From NCBI GenBank assembly GCA_024803745.1, contig JANJXV010000049.1, positions 2,320,001-2,384,000 of the forward strand: a stretch of 64,000 nucleotides of DNA, written 5' to 3'. This document shows, piece after piece, positions 63,123 through 64,000 of the stretch. Position numbers and translations under genes: made by a program. The notes below the pieces were generated by a model. The model saw only the letters and a list, made by a program, of their open reading frames with translations, was not told where the DNA came from and did no database searches. Positions within the stretch are counted from its first letter, which is position 1, and every line of letters starts with the position of its first letter. Source of the DNA: Megascapheus bottae (Eukaryota > Chordata > Mammalia > Rodentia > Geomyidae).

Positions 63123-64000
63123 TTAGGGTTAGGGGTTAGGGTTAATGTTAGGGTTAGGTTAAGAGTTAGGTTTAGGGTTAGGGTTTGGATAAGGCTTAGG
63201 GTTAGGGTAAGGGTAAGTGTTAGGGTTAGGGTTAGGGTTAGGGTAAGGGTTAGCGTTAGGGTTAGGGTTAGGTTTAGGGTTGGGATTAAGGTTAGGGTTA
63301 GGGTTAGGGTAAAGTTAAGTGTTAGGGTTAGGGTTAGGGTTAGGGTAAGTGTTAGGGTTAGGGTTAGGGTTAGGGTAATGGTAAGGGTAAGGGTTAGGTT
63401 TAGGGTTAGGCTTTGGGTTAAGGTTGAGGTTAGGGTTAAGGTTAGGTTTAGGGTAAGGGTTAGGGTTAGGGTAAGGGTTAGGTTTAGGGTTAGGGTTGAG
63501 GTTACGGTTAGAGTTAGAGGAAGGGTTAGGGTTAGGGTTAGGGTTAGGTTTATGGTTAGGGATAGGGTAAGGGTAAGGGTTAGGGTTAGGGTTAGGATTA
63601 GGGTTAGTTTTAGGGTTAGGGATAGGGTAAGCGTTAGGGTTAGGGTTAGGTGTAGGTGTTAGGGTTAGGGTTATGGTTAGGGTTAGGTTTAGGGTTAGGG
63701 TTAGGGTAAGAGTAAGGTTTACTGTTAGCGTTAGTATTAGGGTTAGTTTTAGGGTTAGGGTAAGGGTAAAGGTAAGGTTTAGGGTTAGGGTTAGAGTTAA
63801 GTTTAGGGTTGGGTTTAGGTTTAGGGTTAGATTTAGGGTTAGGGTTACGGTATGGGTTAGGGTTAGTATTAGGGTTAGGGTTAGGTTTAGGGTTGGGGTT
63901 AGGTTTAGGGTTAGGGTTAGGGTAAGGGTAAGGGTTAGGTTTAGGGTTATGGTTGAGGTTACGGTTAGAGTTAGAGGACGGGTTAGGGTTAGGTTTAGGG
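63123..64000 (+). repeat. Terminal array, unit 2, cut by the window end
   Basis: Follows unit 1 at 1,269 (63411, 63495) to 1,281 (63952). The sequence stops in mid-unit, so the array continues beyond the window. Confidence 0.8.

Larger units (their letters stand above)
1..64000 (+). repeat. Degenerate TTAGGG telomeric array spanning the whole window
   Basis: Every stretch examined is built from TTAGGG or a one-base variant, always with the G-rich strand on +; I saw no CCCTAA-oriented block and no non-telomeric spacer. Cytosine occurs only as scattered substitutions (TCAGGG, TTACGG, TTAGCG, TTAGGC). Most changes keep the six-base spacing; one-base indels (TTAGGGG, TAGGG) are less common. TTAGGG repeats are the telomere DNA of vertebrates and several other eukaryotic groups, and such variant-rich arrays are typical of proximal telomere, subtelomere or interstitial sites. 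Purity does not rise toward either end, so no chromosome terminus can be placed inside the window. Confidence 0.97.

Noticed and set aside
1..64000. Plant-type TTTAGGG telomere repeats
   Set aside because: TTTAGGG strings are common, but they arise from TTAGGT followed by TTAGGG with 12-base spacing kept. There is no seven-base periodicity.
1..64000. Sequencing noise over a pure TTAGGG telomere
   Set aside because: Identical variants recur in the same order in copies kilobases apart (for example 1-5238 and 5325-10562), which random error cannot give. Usual long-read miscalls of telomere repeat, such as TTAAAA or CCCTGG tracts, are not seen.
60000..64000. True chromosome terminus at the right end
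   Set aside because: Variant density does not fall and perfect TTAGGG does not lengthen toward 64000; the HOR array is cut in mid-unit.

Overview
The whole 64 kb is one long block of degenerate vertebrate-type telomeric repeat. The G-rich strand (TTAGGG and single-base variants) is on the + strand from first base to last. I see no unique sequence, protein gene, tRNA, rRNA, transposon or CRISPR array. Variant hexamers sit among canonical ones almost everywhere; the longest perfect TTAGGG runs I noticed have seven repeats. The commonest variants by eye are TAAGGG and TTAGGT, then TTAGTG, TTAGAG, TTAAGG, TTATGG, TTACGG, TTAGCG, TTAGGA, TGAGGG, TCAGGG and TTGGGG. Most changes are substitutions that keep the 6-base register. 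The source is therefore a eukaryote with TTAGGG telomeres (vertebrate, other animal, fungus or certain protists; I cannot choose). The block is best read as an old subtelomeric or interstitial telomeric array, not an active chromosome end.

The variants are inherited, not noise: long stretches share the same unusual variants in the same order. This shows a higher-order repeat (HOR) structure. Left part (1 to about 39.4 kb): a superunit of about 5.3-5.7 kb, opening with TAGTGTTAGGAGTTAGGG, occurs as copies at 1-5324 and 5325-10562 (near-identical), a more diverged third copy at about 10.88-14.89 kb, a mosaic of pieces at 15.2-17.9 kb, a bridge at 17.9-21.2 kb built of 1.0-kb and 0.65-kb tandem pairs, and a three-unit array at 21.25-38.40 kb (spacing 5,682, 5,696 and 6,739 bases). 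The last unit carries an extra segment of about 1.05 kb and is cut short at its right end.

Right part (about 39.4 to 64 kb): a different set of landmarks. The TTACGTTTATGG motif, present about 20 times to the left, is absent. This part is made of shorter, scrambled duplications (60, 192, 204-210, 233, 276, 733, 1,191, 2,340, about 3,990, 4,291, about 4,480 and 7,210 bases apart). It ends in an array at 57.4-64 kb marked by CTTTGGGTTAAGGTTGAGG that continues past the window edge.

Many long open frames exist on both strands, but they follow automatically from the hexamer: frame AGG GTT reads Arg-Val on the + strand, and CTA ACC / CCT AAC read Leu-Thr / Pro-Asn on the - strand. I annotate none as a gene. 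The points of interest are the HOR architecture, the exchange junctions, the variant spectrum, and the fact that any TERRA-like transcript from here would carry long Val-Arg frames. Coordinates of repeat edges were read by eye and may be off by tens of bases.
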